DNA from: Ophiobolus disseminans
Lineage: Eukaryota > Ascomycota > Dothideomycetes > Pleosporales > Phaeosphaeriaceae
Reading direction: 5' to 3'
Length of the DNA: 64,000 nucleotides
Assembly (NCBI GenBank): GCA_010093685.1
Contig: MU006242.1
Span: 434,001 to 498,000 of the forward strand
In this document: positions 10,788 to 21,904 of the stretch, piece after piece
How the letters are laid out: each line of letters begins with the position of its first letter
Numbering within the stretch: position 1 is the stretch's first letter
Notes under the pieces: model-generated
The model's database searches: none
Seen by the model: the letters and a program-made list of their open reading frames with translations, nothing else
What the model was told of the DNA's origin: nothing
Program-made: the position numbers and the translations under genes

Positions 10788-12711
10788 ATGGGCTTCGACT
10801 ACGCCATTGTGTACGTGAGAGCAGCAATGCCGCCCCTCGAGACCACTCCGACTGACAAGATGCCCCCAGCCACGTCAAGTACACCATCCCGCCCGCTGTG
10901 CTGCTTACCCTGCTGTACCGCCCGCTCTTCACCAAGCTCGATGTCTTCAAGGTCTCCTTCCTCGTCACCGTACGTTGCTAGCCCCTCCCGCAGCACCGCA
11001 GCCCTCCCGCTGACAAGGTCCTCTGCAGGTCGCCGTGCTCGCAACCCTCCCGTGGGACTCGTACCTGATCCGCAATCGCATCTGGAGCTATCCCAGTCAT
11101 GTCATCGCAGGCCCAACATTCCTTGACATTCCGCTCGAGGAGGTCTTTTTCTTCTTCATCCAGACATACAACACGTCGCTGCTGTATCTCATCCTCTCCA
11201 AGCCCACCTTCCAGCCCGTGTTCTTGCGCCCCGCCCGCTCTTCGCAGATGCCATGGAAATACCACAGGATCGCAGGACAACTCTTCCTTCTAGGAGCAAC
11301 TCTGTGGGGCTGGCGGCGCGTCCACGAGAACGGCTGCGGTACCTACACCGGCCTCATAGTGGTGTGGGCGGCACCCATCGTGCTGCTGCAATGGTAGGGC
11401 GGCACCGTCGAGCGACGTAGAGCGACTCGCTAATGTAGACGCAGGACTCTGGCCTATCAGTTCATCCTCGGCCTCCCCTTGACCAACACTATCCTGCCCA
11501 TTGCGCTACCGACCATATATCTGTGGGCCGTCGACACCTTGGCATTGCGCCGAGGCACCTGGGTCATCAGCGCGGATACCAAGTACGGCGTGAACCTATG
11601 GGATGGTCTCGAGATAGAGGAGGCGCTCTTCTTTCTCGTCACAAACACGCTGATTGTCTTCGGCCAGTTGGCTTTTGACAATGCTCTTGCAGTGCTGTAC
11701 ACGTTCCCAACGCTGTTCCCCAACCCACCGAACCTGCCCTCGCCTGCAACTTTGATGCGTGCCCTCTTGACCTCACCCACCAAATATGATGGCGCCCGTC
11801 TCGCGGGCCTCCAAGATGCCGTGCAGCGGCTGAAACGTAAAAGCCGGAGCTTTTACCTGGCATCATCAACCTTCCCTGGGCCTTTGCGCACGGATCTTCT
11901 TCTACTATATTCGTTTTGCCGTGTCGCTGATGATCTGGTCGACAATGCTGCCACAGCTGAAGAAGCGAAAGAATGGATCTCCAAGCTGCATGAATTCCTC
12001 GACAACGTGTACAGCGATTCGAAGTCGAGTCGCTCGTCTATGGCCACCATACACGCTTATTTCCCGCCGAACACACGCTCCGCACTCGTCCAGCTTCCAG
12101 TCGCTAAGCTGCCTCGTCAACCACTCCAAGACTTGCTTCGTGGCTTCGAAATGGACTTGGCGTTCAACAACTTGTCTCCGATCAACTCTGAGGGTGATTT
12201 GCGGCTATACTCTGAAAGAGTTGCTGGTACTGTAGCGCAAATGTGTATACAGCTGGTCTTTCACTTGTATCCCAGCACTTTGACTCCTAGCAAGCAGCGC
12301 AAGGTGGTAGATGCTGGCAACCGCATGGGCATCGCGCTTCAGTATGTCAACATTGCCCGAGACATATCTGTGGATGCGCACATTGGCCGCGTATATCTGC
12401 CACTAGATTGGCTTCGAGAACACGGATTGACATACAAAGAAGCCCTAGAACATCCATCGGATGCGCGAATGGAACGCCTGCGTACAAGATTGTTGGAGAA
12501 TGCTTTCTCTTTGTATGAAGGTGCAAGAGCCGCAATAGAATCATTGCCGGTCGAGGCTCGTGGGCCTATCCGTGTGGCTGTGGAAAGCTATATGGAGATC
12601 GGACGAACGCTTCGAAAAGAAGGATATACCGTGAAGGCAGGCCGAGCCACGGTCCCGAAATGGCGGCGACTCATGGTCGCTTGGAAGACACTCAACAGAC
12701 GTACCGATTGA
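10788..12711 (+). CDS. carRA: Bifunctional lycopene cyclase / phytoene synthase
   Basis: Four exons (10788..10810, 10870..10969, 11029..11393, 11445..12711) encode about 584 residues. The N-terminal half is the fungal lycopene cyclase: several membrane helices with the paired motifs PLEEVFFFFIQT and EIEEALFFLVTN. The C-terminal half, from about residue 285, is phytoene synthase. It has SFYLASSTFPGPLRTDLLLL, the Mg-binding motif DDLVD near 324 and the second aspartate motif ARDISVD near 468. The synthase joins two geranylgeranyl diphosphates to phytoene; the cyclase closes beta-rings on lycopene. Introns 1 and 2 (59 nt each) restore DYAIVHVKYTIPPAV and FLVTVAVLATLPWDSYLIRN, and intron 3 restores LLQWTLAYQFIL. 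It is divergent from carX. Confidence 0.96.
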
Positions 12712-13042
12712 GTCCAACGAGGCAACTAATGCGCATGCTATCCTGCATGCCTTTGCATAGCTACCAAAAATGTAACTTCTTAGCCTCGGCTTCTTGTTGA
12801 TATGTCCTGGATCTGTCTTCTTCATATTCTTCATTGCTGATCGTGATTCTCTCCACAACACATGCAAGAGACGCGGCAAATTGCGTACGTGTAGCTAAGT
12901 TAGGACTAGTCCTTCCTCTAGCTCGAATAGCTCTAGTGTCGCACAGGCTCGTTCTAACATTGGAACTATCTACACGATGACATGCGGCCGACCGGGTGAG
13001 CATCACAATCAGCTCACTCTGATTTGAACCAAGACTGCCACA
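12712..13042. other. Intergenic, GPI2 promoter side
   Basis: 331 bp with no gene seen. It lies between carRA and GPI2, both on the plus strand. Confidence 0.6.
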
Positions 13043-14161
13043 ATGCTTGTAGCCTCCAATCAGAATTGGAAGGACGCGCCGCGCTCAATAAGCCGTAGTC
13101 CGCAGGCCGGCCACTACAGAAAGCTTTTGTGGTTCAAGCAGCCTTGTGAGTGAATTGTTGGGATACTGTGGACGAAAAATCTAACCTCCCAGTTCCGGAT
13201 AACTATACTGATGAAGCGACGTTTCTTGACCACCTCCAACGCAATCCACGTCTGCAGCCCTATGAGTTCTGGTCGCTTATGTCCGATGCGACAATTATCG
13301 TACAGCATCTTGCATCCGTTGCTGTCTTCTGCTGCTGCTTCGTCGCCATCATTCATGGGAGGGTGTCACCGGTAGCCGTTGTTGGGTGGGCAAGTCTGTG
13401 CACCGTTCTGGCCTGGGCGTTGTGGGACTATTGGAAGGGACAAGAGTTGAGAAAACAACGTCAAGCGTCACCATCACTGACCCTTGACCTAAAGGCAAAG
13501 AATGCTCCATCCAGGCCATCTTCCAGGAGCTCTCAGCAGCGTCTCACGACAGCCAAATCAGCGGCCTTGATATACGCTGCCCTTCTAGGTCTGAGTCCAA
13601 TCCTCAAGTCCTTGACCATATCTACGACGAGTGATTCGATCTGGGCACTTAGTACGTGGTTGCTTGTAATCAACGTTGCCTTCTTTGATTACAGTGGGGG
13701 CTCAGGAACGCAGTGTGTATTCGTGCATATGTTAAATGCCTTCTGAAACTGACACAAGATATAGGCTGCCGGCTTCCATGTCCACAAATTCTGCGATGAT
13801 GGCTTCCGCAGTCCTTGCCTCTCGACTACCATCGACCACGCACGTCTTTTCTCTAACTCTTTTCTCTATTGAGGTCTTTGGTCTTTTCCCAATATTCCGC
13901 CGACAACTTCTGGCTCAGTCTTGGCCAGGCCACTTACTGCTTACAACGGTGCTGACCATGGCTGCTTGGGGAGGCGTGTTCGTGACTCTCACAGGAGGTG
14001 GACGAACAGCATTTGTGACAGGTGTGATCTTGGGATGCAGTCTAACTGTTCTTTCCATGGGCATCTGCAGTTGGTGGCTGATCGGGCTGCAAAAATACAA
14101 AAACGAGATCCACGGTCCTTGGGATCCTGCAAGGCCAGTCATCTCGTCGTTGGGTCTGTAG
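13043..14161 (+). CDS. GPI2: GPI-GlcNAc transferase subunit GPI2 (PIG-C)
   Basis: Three exons (13043..13145, 13193..13712, 13765..14161) encode about 339 residues. The start at 13043 is supported because the 47-nt intron joins YRKLLWFKQP to FPDNYTDEATFLDHLQRNP, the hallmark N-terminal segment of PIG-C/GPI2. A second intron (52 nt) joins SGTQ to LPASMSTNSAMMASAVLASRL, another conserved block. Multiple hydrophobic segments indicate a polytopic ER membrane protein. GPI2 is a subunit of the complex that transfers GlcNAc to phosphatidylinositol, the first step of GPI-anchor synthesis. The last 23 bp overlap the end of the convergent gene. Confidence 0.93.
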
Positions 14162-15179
14162 CAATGGAGTTGCGAGACAAATAACCCTCCCAGTCGCACG
14201 AACCATATCTTTCTGTTTTCGGCCAGTCACCGCCAACATGTTTCAGCAGATTAACGACCTCCAAGTGTATTGTCCCACTATGACGGACCCATCTTATTAC
14301 CTTGGAGTCCTCTGGGGCTTCGACACACATCCACATTCGTAGGACGAGGTCATTGGTCCCGATGTCATCTGCTCCAACATAATGCGCAGGCGACCAGGGC
14401 GCGCGTCTGGCCATTGACTGGCCTTTACTTGCACCTATCACGACAATCTTCTCTAACCCTTTGACATTCGACATCAAATTTCGAAGTAAATTCCAGAGCT
14501 CGGCCCGAAACATAGGGATCCTTGGCCACGATTCTAATGCGTAATTAGTGATAATCAGCCTATTTATGGACAGAAGCGTACCGAAATTGAGTCGTAGAGT
14601 CTTCAGACCTGGCGCATCTTTCTTCAGTGATGCTTGGGCCTCACAATTAGGATAATCTTCCCAAGCGAGGTACTGCAGCCACTCGCGTGCCACTGCTGGG
14701 TGATCTGAGTGCACATTGCGGATATCGATCTCCAGATCATTGACGTCCAAACGATAGCCATAGTCGAGGGATTTCAAGAATTGTCTGGCTTTGTCGACGG
14801 TCGTAAAGGAAAATGCATTCTGGGAATACAGGGGGCGGCGATCGATTTCGTAGTTGAGTCTCCGACAAGTTTGCAGAAGAGCAGCTCCAAGAGACGGAAC
14901 AGTATTCTTTTGGCCACAGCCACTGTTAGTGGCGGGATTTTCCACTTTGTCGTCGGCAGTAAAGCACCAAAGGGTGATCATATGCTTGATCTCCGTCGGC
15001 AAGCAGACGAGCCGCGACTGCAGCTGGGGATCCATGCGAGGCATGATGTTTGACAAGTCCATGCTTTGGAAGTAAGAAATAGGCGATGTTGAAAAGTCTT
15101 GCGTGCAAACAAAAGACTCGAGCGGCGCGATGGACATTTGGGGAAGACTTATATCACTGTTCCTATAACTGTACATCAT
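14139..15179 (-). CDS. Uncharacterised protein with an F-box/2EXR-like N-terminus
   Basis: An open frame of 346 codons from the first ATG at 15179; later ATGs (for example before DLSNIMPRMD) are equally possible starts. The segment LVCLPTEIKHMITLWCF followed by LLQTCRRLNYEIDRRPLYSQN resembles the leucine/proline-rich N-terminus common in fungal F-box-like proteins of unknown function. A 48-nt stretch (14581..14534) has a good donor (GTACGC), an ACTAAT branch and a TTAG acceptor. Its length is a multiple of three, so removing it as an intron would give about 330 residues without changing frame. Nothing shows an enzymatic activity. The 3' end overlaps GPI2 by 23 bp. Confidence 0.65.
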   Translation of the reverse strand: MMYSYRNSDISLPQMSIAPLESFVCTQDFSTSPISYFQSMDLSNIMPRMDPQLQSRLVCLPTEIKHMITLWCFTADDKVENPATNSGCGQKNTVPSLGAALLQTCRRLNYEIDRRPLYSQNAFSFTTVDKARQFLKSLDYGYRLDVNDLEIDIRNVHSDHPAVAREWLQYLAWEDYPNCEAQASLKKDAPGLKTLRLNFGTLLSINRLIITNYALESWPRIPMFRAELWNLLRNLMSNVKGLEKIVVIGASKGQSMARRAPWSPAHYVGADDIGTNDLVLRMWMCVEAPEDSKVIRWVRHSGTIHLEVVNLLKHVGGDWPKTERYGSCDWEGYLSRNSIATDPTTR

Positions 15180-15745
15180 CCTGACTCGTGGCGCTGCAGA
15201 GGTGGGTCTGACACGATTTTGACTACTGTTGTCATGCTTTGTAGGGCAAGTAGCTCAATGGTAATCCGCCAGAGACGAGTGACGACCGCGTCCGAGGCGC
15301 ACATGCTTCACGGCTGGGACATGTGGATTCCAGGGCATGGTGGATTCTCAACATGTCATGTTTCCGACTTGAGTAGAAAATTTCAGCTTCGGCGCCATGG
15401 CGTGCGATAAGTACATCTCAACAAGGCACCGCGCAACGACATTGGTGGCAGCTCGTGGCAGCTGAGGAAAGGCTGATGTGTCGCGTGGAGGTCTGCACCC
15501 TCAGCACAAGCACTCGCGTGCACAGCGATTCATGCACAGGTCTCGACAGTAATGTAAAAGTAGTTGTCTTTGTACTTGATTCAGCCCCCAGCGTTCCACA
15601 ACAAGCTCGCACACAGGCCGTCGCGCTACACGTTACGGACACCCAGCCATCGCAATTTCGAGGGTGCGCCTTTGGCCGCAGCCTGCTCCGCAATGTCTCC
15701 AACCTCAGTCCATCCGTTTTGCCTCTGATTTGAGAAGGCGGTCCC
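15180..15745. other. Divergent spacer upstream of annexin
   Basis: 566 bp between two divergent starts. A stretch at about 15247 resembles a tRNA A box but lacks a B box or cloverleaf. No gene seen. Confidence 0.55.
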
Positions 15746-18062
15746 ATGTCACTCCGGCCCGATGATAGATCAAAACGTTCGCGCTCCAAGTCGCCTGGTC
15801 GCGAGCGTTCGCGTTCGCGCAGCCATGCACGAGTGCCACAGGGTGCGGCTGATGGGGGAGCAGGCCGCAGCTACGAGATCAGGCAGCCGGGTCAGCCGTT
15901 TGCGACGTGAGACTATATCCAGTATCGATGGAGACGAACAGAGCTGAGATGCGACCAGACCAGCGAGCGAAGCCATAACCATGGGCAACTACTCGGACCT
16001 TCCTCTACATCAGCGCCCCGGATACACGCCCTCGGGCGTCCAGTACGCGCAGCAAAGCGTCCAGTATGCGCCCACGACGCAGCAGTTTGCCTACACGGCG
16101 TCGCCCGCCTCTGCGTCCCATGCCGGGCCCATCAGAGCGCCCATGGCAGCGGCCGGCGGCTTCCAGTATGCGCACCCGCCGGACAGGATCAACTACACCG
16201 CAAAGCCTGTCGCGCCCAGTGCAGCCCAGCAGCCGGCCGTCAGACACAGCACGCAGCCAAACCCGCCGCCAGCCCACGCGCAATATGCCCCCATCGCCCA
16301 AGCACCGCCCCTACCTCCGCCGCCGCCGCACCCTGCAGCCCAGCCCGCCTACCCGCCGCCGCCCATGGGCGCGCACTCGGCCCGTCCCCACGACGACTAC
16401 CGCGCGCCGTCACACGCAAGCTCCACAAGCACACACGAGGGCCGCAAAGTCATCGAGATGGTGCCTGGAGGCGGGGGAGGGGGCGGAGCAGGGATGCTGA
16501 ACGCGCCGCCGTCGCCCGGCCTGCGCCCTCAGGGCCTCGCTCAGCGCATGGATAGGCTGTCCATCAGCGGGGGTCGACCCGACATGCACACCCTCGTGCC
16601 GGGAGGTATGTCGGGCGGCATGGCTGGAGGCGCACTCCCGCCGCCAAGTCCGCTGCTCGAAGCCTACCACGGCACATACCAGTCCATCAGCCCTATGCCC
16701 CAGGCCATGATGCTCGACGACGACCTTGACCATCTCCCTTCGCTGGACAGCTTGTCCCCACGAGCCTCAAGCCATGCAGTGTCCGGCCGTCGCCGCGCGC
16801 ACTCATCGTCCCGCCGATCTCGGAGCCCTCCGTCGCGAGCGAGACCGCAAGACCGGCTCGCCCTGGAAGCCTACGGTCACGGCGAGCGGGATCACTTTCC
16901 GGAGAAGGACAAGCGGCGGGTCAAAATCTACGACGCCGCTGACGATGCTCTGGCGCTCGTTGACGCCTTGGCTGCACGGGCGCCTGATGCAAATACCATC
17001 ATCGAGATCCTCCCGGCCTTGTCGCACGACCAGATGCTTGAATTGAGGTCCGAGTACAAGCGCCACTGCAAGGTGCAGGGCCGGGGCATCAACATCGCCA
17101 AGCACATCAAATTGAAAACCACGGGCAACTTTGGAAAGATTGCTTATGTGACAGCGCTAGGCAAGTATGAGGGCGAAGGCTATTGGGCCAACTTTTGGTA
17201 TCAATCTAATAGTGCGCGCCGTGAACTCCTGATTGAAGCACTCATGGGCCGCCAGAACTACGACATCCACGAGATCAAAGATGCCTTCAAAGACAAGCGC
17301 TATAGCGACTCCCTCACACGTTGCATGGACAAAGAACTAAAAGCCGACAAGTTTCGCAAAGCTGTGCTAATGGCACTCGAAGGCGAACGACAGGAGGAAA
17401 GTGATATCTGGCCAGTGGAGTACAGAAGCCGCGATGCGGACGCTTTGTACAAAGCCATCAGAGCGAGAGAAGGCGGCGAGAGCGCAATGTTGAGCGTCGT
17501 CATCACGAGAAGCGATGCGCATCTCAGGGAAGTCCTCAGGACATACGAACGGAAGTACCAGGGAAGCTTCGCCCGCGATGCGCTGAAGAAAAGCAACAAT
17601 CTGGTGGTAAGCATTACACCGCCCCTTAGACCCTCCAAGCTCATGTGTACCAGGGCGAAGTGATCGCGCATATTCTGAATGGTGTAATCAACCGGCCAGC
17701 GAGAGACTCGATGCTGCTACACCACGCATTGATGGACCTCATCGAGCCCACTTTTGATGGTCCACGGTCATCTTCGGGACGGCTGGCATCACGCGATAGC
17801 TCCTCAAGCAAGCATGAGCGTCAGCAGAGATTCGAGTTGCTCATCTCTCGGCTTGTGAGACGTAAGACCCCGCTGCACCAATGGTAATGCATCCGACGCT
17901 GACCATCTACAACTTCTAGTGCATTGGGACCGGCTCCACCTTATGAAGGTGAAGACAGAGTACGAGGAAAAGTATGGTCGCATGGTGGAGGAAGATCTAG
18001 AAGAGGCAACCAAGGGTGATTTCCGGGAATTCTGCATTTCACTTTGTCAGACCGGCCGATGA
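15746..18062 (+). CDS. Annexin with long proline-rich N-terminal region
   Basis: Four exons (15746..15906, 15959..17606, 17654..17861, 17920..18062) give about 719 residues. Exon 1 starts MSLRPDDRSKRSRSKSPGRE, a basic Arg/Ser segment, and splices (52-nt intron) into a Pro/Tyr/Ala/Gln-rich region of some 300 residues. The annexin core follows from about residue 375, with repeated helical units such as RRELLIEALMGRQNYDIHEI and DALYKAIRAREGGESAML. Annexins bind acidic phospholipids, often through calcium, in membrane traffic or repair. The classic GxGT-type type-II calcium loops are not obvious, so calcium dependence is doubtful. The last intron joins LVR to LHWDRLHLMKVKTEYEEKYG. An ATG at 15981 is an alternative start giving a shorter protein. 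Confidence 0.85.
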
Positions 18063-18446
18063 TCGATCAGTATACTGCCTGGTGGATGACCCTATGATCG
18101 TGAACTCAAAATTAATTAGCTGAGTCGGAACGAAAAATTAAACAGGAGCGATCTGTTCACATGGCCGTAACAATATACTCGGATTGCACTGCACCTTCCT
18201 GTAATTGTCGAACACAGTCAGATGTGAATCGCATAGACAGCGATGCGAGCACCGGTAGTGAACCCGAGGATTTACGTGCATTAGCGCACGCAGTCGAGGG
18301 TTATATAGAATGAACATGCGAGCACAACTTTCGGTTTAGGCTAGAGAAACAATTTCTGACCTCCAGTCCATGAGCTTACCAACCACCACTATTCTTCTCT
18401 CCTGCTCCACTACCATGTCTATCCCGTGTCAACCCTCACCTCCTCC
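18063..18446. other. Convergent 3' spacer
   Basis: 384 bp between facing 3' ends of the annexin and telobox genes. No gene seen. Confidence 0.6.
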
Positions 18447-20462
18447 TCACCTCCCATCCGCCGCCCCAAACGCACTCGCATTCGTACCCCCATGCTCCGC
18501 CCCCACCCCTTCCCCCCCATCCAAATCCATCCCGGACAACAAATCAGCCGGCGGCGGCAAATTATGCACCGTCGTCCTTGCACTAATAGCAGGAACATGT
18601 GGAAAAACAATAGTCGGGAGATTAGGCGTGCGAAGCAGATTATGTTGCGAAGATGACGAATTGGGCTTTTGGAACGACGACCAGTTGAGCGCTGGGTCTA
18701 TGGAACTAGATGGTACGGGGTTGATGGTGGTTGGATAGTTCTGCATGATGGGGAGGGTGCTGCTTGTGTGGTCTGAGAGCGTGAGCATGGGGAGTTTGAG
18801 CGTGGCTAGGGGGTTGATGTGGAGGCCGTCGTGAGGGATGGTGTTGTATGCTGATGGGTCTCTGGATAGGTAGGTTCCGAAGTAGACGCTGTTTGAGGTT
18901 GAGGACATTGTGGTTGTGTTGGCGTCTGCCCATTGTAGGATGTTTCGATTGAGGATGATGGGGCTTAGGCTTCCGTCGTTTTCGGCAAAGTTTGAGAAGG
19001 CTGGACCTAAATCGGTGGTAGAGGTGTGAGCAGAAGACCTTGCTGCTGGAAACCTAAGTACAGGTCGCTCTTCGAGCTCGTTGTCGTTTAGTGTTCTAGA
19101 GTTGTCTTTGGCTGATCGTTTCTCTCTGGCCTCTGATCTCTGGTTGCTGTCCAACGGTGGATCCTGTTTTGGCTCCTTCTCCTCCACCGCGTTCACGTCT
19201 CTCCCTCGACTCTTGATCTTGGCTTTCAGTTTGTAGCCGGCCCTTTCGTAGGCTTCTGGATAACGAATGCGGAACCGATCTCGTAGGTCAGTGGGATGTC
19301 GCGTCTCAAATCCCAAGTCTTTGTCGTCACGCATTGCTTGCCACGCCGCACCGTGCTTCTCGAACCCTTTCAGAAGATTTTCGTCGTCCACTACACTGAA
19401 AGCGTGGCGTGCCCGACGCTTACTCTTCGCAAACGGTGTGTGAATCCCCAACTTGACCAACTCAGTGTGGTTCATCCGATGGATATCTCCAGCTCCTTCT
19501 GCGAATAGTTCCTTGGCCGCTGGAGACTCGCTGGGTGGCGATTCCACGTTAGGTACATCTTCACCAACTACAGGACGTGCACCCGTTCTCGGCGAGCGGA
19601 CGGTTTTGCCATCAACTCCTTTCCTCTGCTTTGGTTTCCGTGGCTTTGAGCTGTCGCCTGGGCAGCATACTCGAAAGCGGTCTTTGAGATCTACGGCCGT
19701 CCGGCCTTGGAACTCGAAGTCTGAACAATGCAAAATCTTCTTCCAATTTCCAATACCGAGTCTGCTCACCCCAAGGAGCAAATCTCTCGTCTCCTCGTCT
19801 GACCACTTTTTCCTCTTCCTGCCTTGTTGCTTTTGGGCAACAGGCGCAGTATCGCTGGGACTCGCCTCGGTTCTCCTCTTACGACTATTCTTAATGCCTG
19901 GCGAAATCGGCGAGAGTATGGGAATTTGTTCAGCTCTGTTCTGTTTGCTATGCGCACTTGGCGGACTAATTTGTTCAACCGTTCTGGTAGCGAAGTCGTC
20001 TCCATCCTTCTTAGCGCGAGCCTCTTGGGTAGCATTGCCGGACTGAATTCTTTCGCAGATTTCCTGTTCAAATCCGCTAACGCCATCAGTTATCGGGGGG
20101 AATAGTCTTCCATTAGGTGGTAGTGGGGGAGGCTGGTGTAGACCTTGTAATAAAGGTGGTATTCTCGGGCGCCGCGCTGTCTTTGCTGGAGGCTGTGCGG
20201 GTTGTGGTAACGTGATGATCGAGTTCTCCGACACCACTCTTGAAGTCTCTTCGGGCTGATCTCCTGCTCTTCTTCGCTCATGCGTAAGGTTTTGGGAAGT
20301 ATCGAGCAAGAGGTCGATGAGCTTACCGCTGAATGGTGCAGCCGAGACATATTGAGTGGTTGAGGCGGGCTCTGGCGCGTGCTGTGTTGAGACGGCACCG
20401 TTCAGCACTTGAGATATAGGTGCACCAGAATTTGTCCAATCCAGACTATCATTGTGTCGCAT
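18447..20462 (-). CDS. Double telobox-Myb protein, candidate telomere-repeat binder
   Basis: A single exon of 671 codons. Two Myb-type domains are visible. The first (about residues 213-270) starts KKWSDEETRDLLLGVSRLG and ends with VDLKDRFRVCCP. The second (about 345-405) contains FSVVDDENLLKGFEKHGAAW and ends TDLRDRFRIRYPEAY. VDLKDKWR-like endings are the telobox that reads duplex telomeric repeats. A pair of such domains is known in Yarrowia Tay1 and fission yeast Teb1/Mug152. The region between and around them is low-complexity, rich in Ser, Pro, Arg and Lys. Binding to TTAGGG-type repeats is therefore a reasonable inference; a role as a transcription factor at interstitial repeats is also possible. 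The first in-frame ATG at 20462 is taken as the start. Confidence 0.78.
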   Translation of the reverse strand: MRHNDSLDWTNSGAPISQVLNGAVSTQHAPEPASTTQYVSAAPFSGKLIDLLLDTSQNLTHERRRAGDQPEETSRVVSENSIITLPQPAQPPAKTARRPRIPPLLQGLHQPPPLPPNGRLFPPITDGVSGFEQEICERIQSGNATQEARAKKDGDDFATRTVEQISPPSAHSKQNRAEQIPILSPISPGIKNSRKRRTEASPSDTAPVAQKQQGRKRKKWSDEETRDLLLGVSRLGIGNWKKILHCSDFEFQGRTAVDLKDRFRVCCPGDSSKPRKPKQRKGVDGKTVRSPRTGARPVVGEDVPNVESPPSESPAAKELFAEGAGDIHRMNHTELVKLGIHTPFAKSKRRARHAFSVVDDENLLKGFEKHGAAWQAMRDDKDLGFETRHPTDLRDRFRIRYPEAYERAGYKLKAKIKSRGRDVNAVEEKEPKQDPPLDSNQRSEAREKRSAKDNSRTLNDNELEERPVLRFPAARSSAHTSTTDLGPAFSNFAENDGSLSPIILNRNILQWADANTTTMSSTSNSVYFGTYLSRDPSAYNTIPHDGLHINPLATLKLPMLTLSDHTSSTLPIMQNYPTTINPVPSSSIDPALNWSSFQKPNSSSSQHNLLRTPNLPTIVFPHVPAISARTTVHNLPPPADLLSGMDLDGGEGVGAEHGGTNASAFGAADGR

Positions 20463-21106
20463 TATTTCTAAACAGGGACGCTTGTGGTGATTTGAGGCGG
20501 CCTTCCAAGTGTACCGAGTTCACGGTTGCCACCGGTGCTCAAAGAAGTGCAGTAGTCCAGATTTCACGCATCTATAGCAGAAGCCACCTTGACCGAGAGT
20601 AGCGTTGACCCTACTTACCGACAACAACAGTTCGTGACTTGGAGTGCATAGATGAGGTGTCGAAAGCTTTGATAGCCTCCTGTTCGTGAGCTGAGTTGAG
20701 AGTTAGCGCGGCTAGCCGAGCGAGGTTGACCCGAGATGGTCACACAACGCGCCTGTCTTTGGCAGAAAATGTGTCAAACATTCTACACTTGGTTTCTTAT
20801 GAGCTATAGCAGAAGTTATGGAAGTTCTCGAGGCCGTAGTTACGATTGCACTACGTTTGTACAAACCTCCGACCCTGCATAATTCCAACTTGAAGCAAGC
20901 CCTTAACCACCATCTTTCTTAAAGTCATGAGAGAAAAGCAGAGTGTTGTATTCAAACTATGTTACACGTAGACTCATAGCGTGCCACAGCCAGAGAGCCA
21001 CAATCGCAATTAAACTCCTCAGCACGGGATATACCCAAACCACCCATCAAGAAAGAAGCCCCAAGTCTATTCTAGCGCCCAAGCCATGCCGAGTAAACAC
21101 AAGGTT
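20463..21106. other. Intergenic, no gene seen
   Basis: 644 bp holding the telobox gene promoter and the peroxiredoxin 3' flank. No supported gene on either strand. Confidence 0.6.
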
Positions 21107-21904
21107 TCAAACACCATTCGTCTTCGCAACATCAGCCATCTTGGTATCCGCATGCACCTTCCCCAGATACGCTTTATTCCCCTCCGGCGTCGCTTTGATC
21201 GTATCGTCGCCCGGGTTCCAATTCGCAGGGCACACTTCGCCATATTTATCTGTGAACTGGAACGCGTCGATGAGGCGTAGTGTTTCGTCGACGCTGCGTC
21301 CGACGGGAAGGTCGTTGATAGTGATCTGTAGATATGAATCAGTATCACGACTACCATAGAAGACCTTGGGGCAGAACATACCTGTCTCACCAGACCAGTG
21401 GGATCAATCAGGAACAGCCCTCTTAGCGCGATGCCCTCCTCCTCGATCAAGACGCCGTAGTCTTTGCTGATCACGTGGTTCTTGTCGCTCAGGAGTGGGA
21501 TGTCGATCTTTCCTAGCCCGCCGTCCTTTCTTGACGCATTTGTCCATGCGAGTAAGCTGTACTCGGAGTCTGTGGATGCGAAGACGATGGATGCGCCTCG
21601 CGCGGTGAAGTCGGACATGCGTTCGCTAAAGGCGATGATCTCGGTGGGGCATACGAAGGTCCATGCCATGGGGACGAAGCCCAGGACGAGCCATTGTTTG
21701 GTGGATGTATAGGCTGTGAGGGAGAGTTCTAAGGTAGAGTATTAGACGTGGTTTGGTAGGGTTTGAAGTGGTGTTGGTGGGTGGAGGAGTTATGGCGGTG
21801 GGGCTGTACGCACCTTCGAATGTGCCATCCACTACTGCTGTGCCCGAGAAGTGCGGCGCTGGCTTCTGCACACGCGCTTTGGGTGTGTATGCCGGAAACG
21901 ACAT
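21107..21904 (-). CDS. TSA1: Typical 2-Cys peroxiredoxin
   Basis: Three exons (21904..21814, 21728..21382, 21325..21107) encode about 218 residues. The peroxidatic-cysteine motif reads FVPMAWTFVCPTEI and the resolving-cysteine motif is GEVCPANW near the C-terminus, so this is a typical 2-Cys Prx of the TSA1 type. It reduces hydrogen peroxide and organic hydroperoxides with thioredoxin. The start at 21904 gives MSFPAYTPKARVQKPAPHF, the common N-terminus of fungal members. The frame continues open upstream, so an extended form with a targeting segment is possible but unsupported. FVPMAWTF is slightly divergent from the usual F-x-PLxFTF. Confidence 0.92.

Noticed and set aside
15245..15330. tRNA-like A-box (TAGCTCAATGGTA)
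   Set aside because: No matching acceptor stem, anticodon arm or B-box GGTTCGANTCC could be found.
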